DNA of 54,563 nt from TA-21 sp035620895 (lineage in GTDB: Archaea > Thermoproteota > Nitrososphaeria > Nitrososphaerales > Nitrososphaeraceae): contig DASPFY010000019.1 in assembly GCA_035620895.1 (NCBI GenBank), positions 1 to 54,563 on the forward strand, written 5' to 3'. Positions 1-8,100 of the stretch are shown here, in pieces. Made by a program: the position numbers and the translations under genes. Under the pieces are notes generated by a model, which was given only the letters and a program-made list of their open reading frames with translations, did no database searches and was not told the DNA's origin. Positions within the stretch are counted from its first letter, which is position 1; each line of letters starts with the position of its first letter.

Positions 1-40
1 TACCAAGAAGTATAAAGACTTGCTTTGCACTAAGACGCAT
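1..40 (-). CDS. Possible start of a gene running off the left edge
   Basis: An ATG on the minus strand opens a frame (MRLSAKQVFILLG) that is still open at the window edge. Only 13 residues are visible, so no function can be given. It lies 66 bp downstream of the minus-strand gene ending at 107 and could be the next gene in that group. It may also be a chance ATG. Confidence 0.25.
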   Translation of the reverse strand, partial: MRLSAKQVFILLG

Positions 41-106
41 CTTCAGACTGAATTAGTAGTATGAGTATTTGATAACAGGTTCGTTTCTGGAATGGAGTGA
101 AGAGAT

Positions 107-634
107 TTAATAAAAATCGAATTCCGTCCAACTTTTACTAAATATTTCTTTTAGGAAATCACCTATTTTACTTCTGATAAAATCGTCCGTTACCCTTTCT
201 TTTTCATAAGACCCCTCTACACCCGCCGAGCCACCACCGCTCGGCTCGAATTTCTGTTCATATACTATAATTGACTCGTCTTTTGGATAGAATCTGATTT
301 GAGGTTTATGGGCTGCCCTGCTTGAAGTTTCGGTATTATAATCTACAATTAATGCTATGCTTGAGTCACTATCTCTTCTTAATGTTACGCTTGAGTAACT
401 ATCTCTGTATTCGGAAGCAGATTTTTCTTCCACATCACAACCAATGTTTTTATTCTCAAGCAATTTTTTATATTCAATCATTATTGGTTTTATTTTATTG
501 GTAGCAAATAACTCGAATTCGTTCTTGAATTCAGATACTCTCTTTTCCTTGTTTTCCTTCTCATTTTTGAATTTTTCTCGACTTTCATTGAATCTATCCA
601 GAAGTGATCTTAAATCCTCGTCAACGTTTACCAT
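107..634 (-). CDS. Hypothetical protein with N-terminal coiled coil
   Basis: I do not recognise this 175-residue protein. The first 60 residues are rich in Lys, Glu and Arg with heptad-like spacing and look like a coiled coil. The C-terminal half is a mixed alpha/beta segment with a glycine-rich turn (GGGSAG) near residue 135. It has no signal peptide and no membrane segment. Its start overlaps by 7 bp the end of a terminase-like remnant on the same strand, so the two were probably one transcription unit. That suggests it is cargo or accessory material from a degraded provirus or integrated element. This is inferred from context only. Confidence 0.6.
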   Translation of the reverse strand: MVNVDEDLRSLLDRFNESREKFKNEKENKEKRVSEFKNEFELFATNKIKPIMIEYKKLLENKNIGCDVEEKSASEYRDSYSSVTLRRDSDSSIALIVDYNTETSSRAAHKPQIRFYPKDESIIVYEQKFEPSGGGSAGVEGSYEKERVTDDFIRSKIGDFLKEIFSKSWTEFDFY

Positions 635-1011
635 ATTTGTTCTATTTTAAAATTATAACCTTTTAAACTTAATCTCAACCCGTCGAGTAAGTCATTGTAA
701 GAGGTTTGTTCCTTATCTAGTGTCAATTCATTTGCATAAGCAGTTCGCAGACTAGTCAACAACTTATCCCACTTGGGGTCAATTGCCAGATATCCTTTTG
801 ATATGACTGCATGCAAGTTGCCAAGCATGTTCTTGTGCTGTGTGTTAAAGTTGACAGGGATAACCTTGACCAATTCTGGACTCATTTCCTCATTTGTTTC
901 CCAATCCAGTGATTCATCCCATTTAATTTTAAAGAAGGATAGACTCAGTTTGTCTGGATGCGTTCGTTTGATGTGTTTAAACTTTACGCAATATGTAAAT
1001 CGTATAAAGCA
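628..1011 (-). pseudogene. C-terminal remnant of a terminase-like protein
   Basis: The frame is open from just after a TAA at 1012-1014 to the stop at 628, about 127 codons. It has no ATG until 885, which would give 85 residues. The same reading continues upstream of that ATG in a protein-like way (KIKWDESLDWETNEE), so the true N-terminus is missing. The sequence (IPVNFNTQHKNMLGNLHA, then SYNDLLDGLRLSLKG near the end) resembles the C-terminal nuclease-domain end of terminase large subunits or related packaging ATPases found in thaumarchaeal proviruses. That resemblance is from memory and is moderate. The ATPase part is absent, so I call it a truncated gene. It overlaps the next minus-strand gene by 7 bp. 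Confidence 0.5.
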
Positions 1012-1022
1012 TTATTTACAGC

Positions 1023-1550
1023 ATGAATAACAAAAATATAGTATCTGCGGTCGTGATTTTGGCAATTGCTTCCGTGTTAACTCTGGCATCAACAACAGCA
1101 ATGACAAATATGCCTAAAGCGATTGCAACAACAGAGCAATTTGTAGCCACTCTTGACGGAACCAAAGAAGTTCCAGCTGTTGATGCTAATGCAACAGGTT
1201 CAGCAGGATTTAGTCAGCCTCATCTCAACAATATGTCATACGGTATACAGTTGAGTGATTTAGAAAAGGTTACTGCAGCACACATACACCTAGGCAAAGA
1301 AGGGCAAAATGGACCTGTAATAGTAACGTTGTTCAAAGCCGACAATGACACGGGAACGGGACTCATAAATGGGCAATTAGTGGGTGGATCCATAAGTAAT
1401 GACAAACTTGAAGGTCCGTTGGCAGGTAAGGCTGTTGAGGTTGACTTGATCAAGGCAATACAAGATGGTGAAGCGTATGTTAACGTCCATACGACTGATA
1501 ATCCAAACGGGGCAATTCGTGGACAAATAGTTGCGGGTGGAACACAATAA
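1023..1550 (+). CDS. Secreted CHRD-domain protein
   Basis: 175 residues. The N-terminus has a signal peptide or signal anchor: a hydrophobic run over about residues 7-25, followed by a small-residue stretch ending near TAMTNMPKAIA. Residues about 40-172 form a CHRD domain, with the typical patterns LDGTKEVPAVDANATGSA, AAHIHLGKEGQNGPVIVTLF and AYVNVHTTDNPNGAIRGQI. The domain is named after chordin. In microbes it occurs in secreted proteins of unknown role and has two histidine-containing motifs that could bind a ligand or metal. CHRD proteins are common in soil ammonia-oxidising archaea. It stands alone between two mobile-element remnants and is divergent from the terminase-like fragment. The domain call is firm; the biological role is unknown. 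Confidence 0.9.
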   Translation: MNNKNIVSAVVILAIASVLTLASTTAMTNMPKAIATTEQFVATLDGTKEVPAVDANATGSAGFSQPHLNNMSYGIQLSDLEKVTAAHIHLGKEGQNGPVIVTLFKADNDTGTGLINGQLVGGSISNDKLEGPLAGKAVEVDLIKAIQDGEAYVNVHTTDNPNGAIRGQIVAGGTQ

Positions 1551-1573
1551 GAGTAAATTGGTAAAAGTCACAT

Positions 1574-1780
1574 TCAATTAACTTTTACCGACCTCACTTT
1601 TTTATTATGAAATCTATTATTTGATGCTCTATCAAACGAGGGTTTTTTTTCAGATAAAAGGTCATTTATGCTCTGCAATTCCATGTATTTTTTAAGATAA
1701 ACTGGATATGTTTTTCTACTTTCAGCGGACCTTAGCGAATTGAAAAAGAGGCGATATGGTTGCGATTCAAACAGCGACAT
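1574..1780 (-). pseudogene. N-terminal remnant of a tyrosine recombinase (integrase)
   Basis: This 68-residue frame resembles the N-terminal SAM-like core-binding domain of archaeal phage-type integrases: FFNSLRSAESRKTYPVYLKKYMEL. The catalytic domain with the R-H-R-Y residues is absent, and the frame ends after a short basic tail. It is therefore a truncated integrase or a small leftover ORF. It lies 23 bp from the 3' end of the CHRD gene and about 560 bp from the terminase-like remnant. Together these suggest an eroded integrated element. The domain call rests on one motif. Confidence 0.5.
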
Positions 1781-1824
1781 CCAATTCTATGCTCAAGCGC
1801 ATATAATAAACATAGTATATGCTA

Positions 1825-1844
1825 ACTAAGTTAGTTAACTTAGT
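1825..1844. repeat. Inverted repeat, 9-bp arms
   Basis: ACTAAGTTA and TAACTTAGT flank a 2-bp centre (GT). The repeat sits in the intergenic region between PDCD5 and the integrase remnant, about 45 bp upstream of the remnant's start on the minus strand. It could be an operator, a recombinase site or a weak hairpin terminator for PDCD5. There is no T-tract to favour the last option. Confidence 0.4.
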
Positions 1845-1889
1845 CGAAATTCTTTGAACCGACGGATATTCATCACAAGATATCCAGAG

Positions 1890-2171
1890 TTAACGACGAT
1901 CTATCTTAAACTGTTTTTTGGGTTGCTGCAGGTTAATCAATAGCTGCTTAAGTTCCTCGTCGGTCAGGGCCCTATTCAGTTTTCCCCCTGAAGCAGCTGT
2001 TATAAGATAATTCTCTACGGCAAGTGCAAGTTCGGGTTTAACCATTCTAATATTCATGAGTCGCTGTCGTGCGTTTTGGTCAAGTAAGACCATAAGTGCC
2101 TTTTGCCTCATCATTAATTCCGCTTCGCGTCTCTTTGCTTCTTCTGGATTATCAGATGGTGAAACAGACAT
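1890..2171 (-). CDS. DNA-binding protein of the PDCD5/TFAR19 family
   Basis: 93 residues, the usual archaeal length. It has the family layout: an acidic/basic N-terminal helix (EEAKRREAELMMRQKALMV), a helical core with DQNARQRLMNIRMVKPELA, and a basic tail (QQPKKQFKIDRR). The ALTDEELKQLL segment is typical. Archaeal PDCD5 homologues bind nucleic acid and are usually encoded beside ribosomal protein S19e, as here: S19e lies immediately upstream with a 24-bp gap on the same strand, so the two are probably cotranscribed. The exact cellular role in archaea is not settled. Confidence 0.9.
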   Translation of the reverse strand: MSVSPSDNPEEAKRREAELMMRQKALMVLLDQNARQRLMNIRMVKPELALAVENYLITAASGGKLNRALTDEELKQLLINLQQPKKQFKIDRR

Positions 2172-2195
2172 GCTCTTGCCACAATTGATAATTGT

Positions 2196-2648
2196 CTAGC
2201 CGTACCTACCTAACTCTGGCCTCGAATTGACAAGATCCTTGTATATGTCCGTAGCCATTCTATCGACCTTTTTCGTTCCTTCATCAGAAATTATTCTGCC
2301 CTTACTCTTTTTAGTTATATAACCTGCAACTTCAAGTTGTTGCAAGGCCTTTCTTACTATAGCACCACCAGCTTTTTTATGATGAGCAATATTGTATCCA
2401 ACTTGCTTTTTACCGCCATACTCGCTTCTAAGATCAGAAATACCAATTGGACCGTTAATGTACACTTTCCGTAACAATGATGCACATCTGATATACCACC
2501 AATCTCTATTTTGGGGGATCTTTTCTGCATGACATCCTGTCTTTACGAACTGGGACCATAGAGGGGCCTCAATTTTTTTATCTTTTTTCAAATTTTCTGC
2601 CAAATGAGTAATTAATTCATCGGCAGGAATATCATAAGCCTTAACCAT
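2196..2648 (-). CDS. rps19e: Small ribosomal subunit protein S19e
   Basis: 150 residues, typical for archaeal/eukaryotic S19e. It carries the family signatures DIPADELITHLAENLK at the N-terminus, WSQFVKTGCHAEK, DWWYIRCASLLRKVYI and RKALQQLEVAGYI, with a GRIISDEGTKKVDRMA C-terminus. It is a component of the small subunit head and is involved in late 16S rRNA maturation. It is the first gene of a minus-strand pair with PDCD5. A TATA-like TTTATAA on the minus strand lies about 30-35 bp upstream of the ATG. Confidence 0.95.
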   Translation of the reverse strand: MVKAYDIPADELITHLAENLKKDKKIEAPLWSQFVKTGCHAEKIPQNRDWWYIRCASLLRKVYINGPIGISDLRSEYGGKKQVGYNIAHHKKAGGAIVRKALQQLEVAGYITKKSKGRIISDEGTKKVDRMATDIYKDLVNSRPELGRYG

Positions 2649-2928
2649 AATATTCTATAACATTCTTGGAAATTCCCTTATAAATCATTTTATTCAGATC
2701 AGCTCATGGTATACTAATCTTATGTGGATCAAAGTGCAGTACTTAATCTCAATTCTCCAAATTTAGATTAATGATTAATATATTTTTGAAATGAAATGTC
2801 AGGGAATTGCAAGCATTTGACGAATGGCTAGGGACGATATACCAGAGATTCTTTTGCATCAGTATAGAGTTTAATGCAAAGTATGATTAGAAATATTGTA
2901 TCGAACAAAACGGACTTGAAATATAGCC

Positions 2929-3243
2929 TTAGCTTGCAATTATTTTTCGATAAACGTGATTACATTTCATACAAGTAATTCTGATACTTTTCGCCTTTGA
3001 TCTGCCAATTCTTATTCTTGAATTAACTCCTGGAACTATGAATTCCTTACATTTTCTGCAAAATAGCTGACGAATCAAATATGGCATCCTTATTCTAACA
3101 CGCATTGCTATTTTTGTGGCCAGTCTTGCATAAGATTGCGACAATTTTTCATCATTATTAATTTCTCTAAGTGCGTTATCAATAAGTATGTCTATTCTTT
3201 CAGTTGCTATTCTTTCAATACTCTTCTTATTCATTAAATTCAA
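2929..3243 (-). CDS. rnp4: RNase P protein component 4 (Rpr2/Rpp21)
   Basis: 104 residues, matching the small archaeal Rnp4 family. The N-terminal half is helical (ERIATERIDILIDNALREI, then SYARLATKIAMRVRIRMP). The C-terminal half is a zinc ribbon with two CxxC pairs, FCRKCKEF and ITCMKCNH, separated by a basic loop (GVNSRIRIGRSKAKS). The subunit pairs with Rpp29 and supports 5' processing of pre-tRNA by the RNase P RNA. It stands alone on the minus strand, 280 bp from S19e, and is divergent from Nep1 with about 100 bp between starts. Confidence 0.9.
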   Translation of the reverse strand: MNLMNKKSIERIATERIDILIDNALREINNDEKLSQSYARLATKIAMRVRIRMPYLIRQLFCRKCKEFIVPGVNSRIRIGRSKAKSIRITCMKCNHVYRKIIAS

Positions 3244-3344
3244 TTCTCATATGAGCTAAGTTGTCAGGCTATACTTGTTATCTATTATATTAAAATGCTA
3301 TGAAATAAATGTAATATTGACAAACCAGTTTTGTGTTAATTTGA

Positions 3345-4028
3345 TTGTATTCGCTTGTGATTGCTGAAGCGGCAATAGAACTAGTACCTCAAATTCTTAG
3401 AAATCATCCCTCTGTAAAGAATCATTCTAAAAGATCAGGCAGAGATTCTAATGAGATTTTCCTAGATATTAGTTATCATCATAAGGCCATGGTTGAAGGA
3501 AATATTAAACAATGGTGGAAACGTGGCAGACCAGATATAGTGCATTTTGATCTCGTAGAAGCCCTCTCAACCCCACTGTTCAAGCAGAAAAACTTGCAAG
3601 TTTACGTATCTACGTTCGATAATAACTTGATAACAATAAGTAAAGATCTGAGAATACCCAAAAACTATTTTAGATTTGAGAGACTGATGATCGGTATTTT
3701 TAACAAACATAAAAACAAAAACTCGCCAGATTTGATTGAATTCCAAGAGAATGTTAGTTTTAATAATTTAATAAAGAAAATAATTAGACCGGATCTAGTT
3801 ATTGGATTCTCTGTAAAAGGAACAAAAAGCAAAATAAGCGATATTCTCCGAAATAACACGATCGATACTTCAAAGAATTACTGTCTTGTAGTCGGAGGCT
3901 TCCAACGGGGACATTTTTCAGAAGCAATAACTAGAGCGTGTAACGCGGTATATTCGATAAGTCCATTAAGTTTAGAATCACATGTGGTGATTGCAAGGGT
4001 CCTGTATGAATGTGAAAATAATATTTAG
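3345..4028 (+). CDS. nep1: rRNA pseudouridine N1-methyltransferase Nep1
   Basis: 227 residues of the Emg1/Nep1 SPOUT methyltransferase family, which methylates a pseudouridine in small subunit rRNA and helps assembly. Signatures: VIAEAAIELVPQIL at the N-terminus, DISYHHKAM and RGRPDIVHFDLVEALSTPL in the middle, and the C-terminal knot motifs VVGGFQRGHFSEA and YSISPLSLESHVVIARVLYE. The start is a TTG at 3345. An in-frame TGA sits directly before it, and the only other nearby option (GTG at 3357) would remove conserved N-terminal residues. The 3' end overlaps the convergent heme O synthase gene by 4 bp. Confidence 0.92.
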   Translation: MYSLVIAEAAIELVPQILRNHPSVKNHSKRSGRDSNEIFLDISYHHKAMVEGNIKQWWKRGRPDIVHFDLVEALSTPLFKQKNLQVYVSTFDNNLITISKDLRIPKNYFRFERLMIGIFNKHKNKNSPDLIEFQENVSFNNLIKKIIRPDLVIGFSVKGTKSKISDILRNNTIDTSKNYCLVVGGFQRGHFSEAITRACNAVYSISPLSLESHVVIARVLYECENNI

Positions 4029-4948
4029 TGAAATATTGCATCTACCATGAAAGCAACAAACAGCGCTGTCAAATAGGGACTCGAAATTTTAAAAAGCAGC
4101 CATGAAGCCTTTTCGCTAGGTTTCATCAAAAGCCATAATGACGTGACTATCATGACAATACCTCCCAAAATGGCGGTGACAAAATAAATCAGACCAAATT
4201 GGTGGAAGAAATAAGGTATTAAGCTAATTATCACCATTAGAAGAGTTGTACCGGCTATAACTCGGACAGATCTTTTTTCGCCGGCAACTACGGGGAGCAT
4301 AGGTACTCCTGCTTTTGTATAATCTTTTTTTACGTGCAATGCCAAGCTCCAAATGTGTGTTGGTATCCAAAAGAAAACCAACGCGGCCATTGCTAAACCT
4401 ATTTCTATATTTTCTGTTGTAACAGCCACATATCCGATCAACGCCGGAACAGCGCCGGAGAATCCTCCAAGAATTATATTGGCTTGACTCTTTCTTTTCA
4501 ACCACTTACTGTATACTATAATATTGTCAAAAAGACCAAATACCATGAGCCCGAAGGTCAAGTAGTTTATTGACCACGCACAGAACAGGGAAATAGCAGC
4601 TAAAAGTAAACCAAAAATAAGCGCGTTCTTAGGTGAAATTCTTCCAGAAGGAATGGGACGGGCTTTAGTCCTATCCATAATAGCATCTATATCACGATCA
4701 TTATATCCAGTTAAGGCATCTGCCGCTGCAGATCCCGCAACAATACCCACAAGAAGAAAGATCCATTGGAACGGGGATAGAAAGTTATCAGTCGAATAAG
4801 AGGCTGTTATAGCTGATCCAAACGTAGTAAAAACTAAGAGATACCATATTTTTGGCTTCGTCAATTCATAATAATTTTTGAGCCGATCACTGACAGTTAC
4901 TTGTGGAATCAATAATTTGGACCTCGACAGATTTATGGTTAGAGGCAA
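4025..4948 (-). CDS. ctaB: Heme O synthase (protoheme IX farnesyltransferase)
   Basis: 307 residues, a polytopic UbiA-family prenyltransferase with about nine hydrophobic segments. The first Asp-rich motif is visible as YNDRDIDAIMDRTKARPIPS, near residue 80. The LTKPKIWYLLVFTTFGS N-terminus and the WSLALHVKKDYTKAGVPMLP loop are typical of CyoE/CtaB. It farnesylates heme B to heme O for the terminal oxidase, in the membrane. The gene stands alone here with no oxidase genes nearby. Its stop overlaps the stop of Nep1, and its start is divergent from the thermosome across about 300 bp. Confidence 0.93.
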   Translation of the reverse strand: MPLTINLSRSKLLIPQVTVSDRLKNYYELTKPKIWYLLVFTTFGSAITASYSTDNFLSPFQWIFLLVGIVAGSAAADALTGYNDRDIDAIMDRTKARPIPSGRISPKNALIFGLLLAAISLFCAWSINYLTFGLMVFGLFDNIIVYSKWLKRKSQANIILGGFSGAVPALIGYVAVTTENIEIGLAMAALVFFWIPTHIWSLALHVKKDYTKAGVPMLPVVAGEKRSVRVIAGTTLLMVIISLIPYFFHQFGLIYFVTAILGGIVMIVTSLWLLMKPSEKASWLLFKISSPYLTALFVAFMVDAIFH

Positions 4949-5197
4949 TATGAATGCTCATTTATTTAAACATGAACTAATTGGGCAATATTGGATTATC
5001 GAGAATTCAAAAAATGAATAGAAGATACGAATAAGGGATATTGTGTGATAATGTATTTAGGTACTATTATGTGTGAATCAAAAATTCATGTCAGACCGCC
5101 GTACGATAAGAACATCAATCTGCAATATTTGCATTACATGTCAACGTGAACTTTCATTTCCTATCTACAATGATTCCTGAATTTATTTTTCCTAAAA

Positions 5198-5206
5198 CTA
5201 TAAAAG
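5198..5206 (+). promoter_or_regulatory. TATA box of the thermosome gene
   Basis: ACTATAAAA lies about 45-50 bp upstream of the ATG at 5251 in an otherwise plain AT-rich region. It is the best archaeal TATA match in this intergenic region and would place transcription start near 5228, giving a short leader that includes the Shine-Dalgarno. Confidence 0.55.
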
Positions 5207-5235
5207 AGGCATCATAAAATCTATGGTATTCTACT

Positions 5236-5243
5236 AAGGTGAT
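5236..5243 (+). promoter_or_regulatory. Shine-Dalgarno that fixes the thermosome start
   Basis: AAGGTGAT is complementary to the 3' end of archaeal 16S rRNA and ends 7 bp before the ATG at 5251. The GTG at 5239 lies inside this element, so a start there is unlikely. Confidence 0.7.
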
Positions 5244-5250
5244 ATGTAAG

Positions 5251-6945
5251 ATGGAATCAATTCAAGCAACAGCTGGTGGAATGCCAGTTTTAATTTTAAA
5301 AGAAGGAACCAAAGAAAGTAAAGGTAAGGAAGCACAACGAAATAACTTTGTCGCAGCCAAATTAATTGCCGAAATGGTAAGAACGTGTCTAGGTCCACGT
5401 GGCATGGATAAGATGCTGGTAGATACACTTGGCGACGTTACAATTACTAATGATGGGGCTACCATCCTTAAAGAAATGGATGTTCAACATCCAGCAGCAA
5501 AAATGATGGTCGAGGTAGCCAAATCTGTCGACAATGAAGTGGGAGATGGTACGACATCCTCAGTTATTTTTGCTGGAGCTTTATTGGAAAAAGCGGAGGA
5601 GTTAGTAAACAAAGATGTACATCCTTCAGTTATTGTAGATGGCTATACTGCTGCGGCGGAAAAAGCTCTGGAATTTTTGCAAAAAATAGGAATAAAAATT
5701 GATGTAAATGATAAAAATGCCTTGACGAACATTGCAAGAACAAGCATGTATTCCAAACTTGTTTCTGATGATAGTCCTACATTAGCTAAGATGGTAGTGG
5801 ATGCCGCAAAACAAGTTGCGGAAACTGTCGATGACGGCAAGAAATTAAGAGTAGATTTGGATAATATTAAAGTAGAAAAGAAAGCAGGAACATCCATTAG
5901 AGATAGTAAACTAGTCAAAGGAATTGTTCTGGATAAAGAAGTTGTACATGCAGGCATGCCAAAGAAGATAGATAAAGCAAAGATAGCCCTGATAAATTCT
6001 GCGTTAGAAATAGAGAAAACAGAAATGAGCGCTGAGATAAGAATTAATGATCCTCAACAAATGCAAATGTTCCTTGAAGAGGAAAATAGAATGTTGAAGG
6101 CAATGGTTGATAAGGTTAAGGGAGTTGGTGCGAACGTTCTTTTATGTCAAAAGGGAATTGATGATCTGGCACAGCATTATTTAGCAAAAGAAAACATACT
6201 AGCCGTAAGACGAGTCAAAGAAAGCGACATGTCAAAATTATCCAAGGCAACTGGCTCAAGGATTGTTAACAATTTAGATGATTTTACTTCCAAAGATTTA
6301 GGTTCAGCCGATCTTGTAGAGGAAAGGAAAGTTGAAACAGATAAGTGGGTTTTCATTGAAGGATGCAAGAATCCAAAGGCTGTTACAATCTTGGTTAGAG
6401 GAGGATCTCAAAGAGTTGTTGATGAAGCCGATAGATCAATTCACGATGCATTAATGGTAGTTAAGGACGTTTTAGAAAACCCTGTTGCAGTGGCAGGAGG
6501 TGGTGCACCAGAAGCCTATGTGGCCAATGAATTGCGCCAATGGTCTGGTAACATGGAAGGAAGAGCACAATTGGCTGTTCAAAAGTTTGCTGATGCTTTA
6601 GATACAATTCCTCTAGCTTTGGCAGTAAATGCAGGTATGGATCCAATTGATACCATGACTACACTTAGAGCCAAACAAAGTAAGGGCTCAAAATGGACAG
6701 GAATAGACGTTATTAATACTGTTGTTACTGATATGTACAAGCAGAACGTAATAGAACCCATAGCCGTTAAACAGCAAATAATAAAATCTGCAACAGAAGC
6801 TGCGAATATGATCTTAAGAATCGATGATGTAATAGCCTCAAGCAAATCCAAGATGCCTGCTGGTCCACCTGGCGGAATGGGCGGAATGGGCGGAATGGGC
6901 GGAATGGGCGGAATGGGCGGAATGGGCGGAATGGATATGGAGTAA
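5251..6945 (+). CDS. thsA: Thermosome (group II chaperonin) subunit
   Basis: 564 residues from the ATG at 5251, a start fixed by the Shine-Dalgarno just upstream. The group II chaperonin signatures are complete: RTCLGPRGMDKMLVD, ITNDGATILKEMDVQHPAAK and GDGTTSSVIFAGALLE in the N-terminal equatorial part, and VAVAGGGAPEAYVANELRQW plus NAGMDPIDT in the C-terminal equatorial part. It forms hexadecameric double rings that refold proteins with ATP in the cytoplasm. The C-terminus is a seven-fold GGM repeat projecting into the ring cavity, as in many chaperonins. Transcribed alone from its own TATA promoter. Confidence 0.97.
   Translation: MESIQATAGGMPVLILKEGTKESKGKEAQRNNFVAAKLIAEMVRTCLGPRGMDKMLVDTLGDVTITNDGATILKEMDVQHPAAKMMVEVAKSVDNEVGDGTTSSVIFAGALLEKAEELVNKDVHPSVIVDGYTAAAEKALEFLQKIGIKIDVNDKNALTNIARTSMYSKLVSDDSPTLAKMVVDAAKQVAETVDDGKKLRVDLDNIKVEKKAGTSIRDSKLVKGIVLDKEVVHAGMPKKIDKAKIALINSALEIEKTEMSAEIRINDPQQMQMFLEEENRMLKAMVDKVKGVGANVLLCQKGIDDLAQHYLAKENILAVRRVKESDMSKLSKATGSRIVNNLDDFTSKDLGSADLVEERKVETDKWVFIEGCKNPKAVTILVRGGSQRVVDEADRSIHDALMVVKDVLENPVAVAGGGAPEAYVANELRQWSGNMEGRAQLAVQKFADALDTIPLALAVNAGMDPIDTMTTLRAKQSKGSKWTGIDVINTVVTDMYKQNVIEPIAVKQQIIKSATEAANMILRIDDVIASSKSKMPAGPPGGMGGMGGMGGMGGMGGMGGMDME
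6871..6933 (+). repeat. Seven perfect 9-bp tandem repeats encoding GGM
   Basis: GGCGGAATG is repeated seven times without a single change at the 3' end of the thermosome gene, encoding (GGM)7. Identity of every third base means the array arose by recent slippage or is kept homogeneous. Copy number is expected to vary between strains without shifting the frame. Confidence 0.95.
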
Positions 6946-7055
6946 TTTTATTTTAATCTCATATCAAATCTTTACAAGACAATTCAATAATTATCATTTC
7001 ATCTTAGGGAATTAGAATGTTTTAATAAAAATATCCACATAATTCTATTTGAGTA

Positions 7056-8093
7056 ATGTTCGAAAAATTAAAACAGTTTGATTTTGATGGCAAAATTGTT
7101 GTCCTTCCTGATTTTTTTTTAGACAGAATTATTAAGATAAATTCTAAAGATGAACTTTTTAGAATGATGAAGAGCAAGACAACAACTGGAGGCGGAAGTA
7201 TAAGGGGAGCAAATACTTTTGATATTAAGGGAGGTAATGCAGTAAATGTCGCTTATTGTTTGGCAAAAATGGGACTATCTGTCACATTATTTACTATAGC
7301 AGATAATATTGGAACATCTATTCTTCACACAGTCTTCTCAAAGTTTGGGGAAGGTATTAATTTACAAATTAAAAATGGTAAACACGGGTCTACGACATCA
7401 TTTGAGTTTCACGACAGCGAGGAATCTAATGCTAATGTAATGATAAGTGATGTAGGTGATAATAGAAATTTTGGTCCTGAAATGATTAGTCTTCAGAGTG
7501 ACTTAGATATAATAAATTCTGCGAAAAGCATTGTCTTGACAAATTGGGGTAGTAATCTTAAAGGGACTGATTTAGCCAATTATCTATTTACTAATTCTCC
7601 CAAAGCATTTCATTTCTTAGATCCTGCTGATATAGAAGCCAGAAAAGAAGAATTTAGAGACACACTAAAGAAACTAAATCACACAATAGACGCATTAAGC
7701 ATTAATGAAAATGAATGCACTTCCCTCCTAAAAGCATGTAATCTTGATTCCCAATTGTCATTAGATTTACATCAAATTGACAATGTAAAGCTAGCAGTGA
7801 AATCATTGTCTTCCGAAATTGGACTTAAGATCGATCTTCATGCAAGGATCGGCGCAGCATGGTCTGATGGAAAGGATGTCCTATTTGCTAACTCATTCTA
7901 TACAGTCCCCAAGAAACTAACTGGCTCTGGAGATTGTTGGGATGCTGCGGATCTTGTGGGATATTTAGCAGGTCTAGATGCAACTGAAAGGTTATTGTTT
8001 TCAAATGCGTATGCTTCATTATATATTAGAAAAATGGAATTTGAACCTCCAACAATAAATGAAGCAGTAGAATTCGTTCAGGACAATTTTTGA
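7056..8093 (+). CDS. PfkB/ribokinase-family carbohydrate kinase
   Basis: 345 residues. The N-terminal PfkB signature region is IKGGNAVNVAYCLAKMG (about residues 60-80). The C-terminal signature with the catalytic Asp is LTGSGDCWDAADL (about 288-300), matching the usual TGAGD pattern with Ser for Ala. Family members phosphorylate sugars or nucleosides using ATP or ADP. The substrate cannot be told from sequence. It follows the thermosome on the same strand after 110 bp, with AT-rich sequence (TTTTAATAAAAAT) just upstream, so it probably has its own promoter. It converges with GMP synthase, the stops lying about 7 bp apart. Confidence 0.85.
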   Translation: MFEKLKQFDFDGKIVVLPDFFLDRIIKINSKDELFRMMKSKTTTGGGSIRGANTFDIKGGNAVNVAYCLAKMGLSVTLFTIADNIGTSILHTVFSKFGEGINLQIKNGKHGSTTSFEFHDSEESNANVMISDVGDNRNFGPEMISLQSDLDIINSAKSIVLTNWGSNLKGTDLANYLFTNSPKAFHFLDPADIEARKEEFRDTLKKLNHTIDALSINENECTSLLKACNLDSQLSLDLHQIDNVKLAVKSLSSEIGLKIDLHARIGAAWSDGKDVLFANSFYTVPKKLTGSGDCWDAADLVGYLAGLDATERLLFSNAYASLYIRKMEFEPPTINEAVEFVQDNF

Positions 8094-8100
8094 TAAATTA

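Larger units (their letters stand above)
4949..5250. other. Divergent intergenic region (heme O synthase / thermosome)
   Basis: About 300 bp without a credible gene. The right end carries the thermosome promoter and ribosome binding site. The left end must hold the heme O synthase promoter on the minus strand (ATTTAAA-like sequence within 40 bp of its ATG). No tRNA-like or strong hairpin structure was seen. Confidence 0.5.

Noticed and set aside
5239..5250. GTG start for the thermosome four codons upstream
   Set aside because: The GTG lies inside the Shine-Dalgarno AAGGTGAT, which is positioned for the ATG at 5251.
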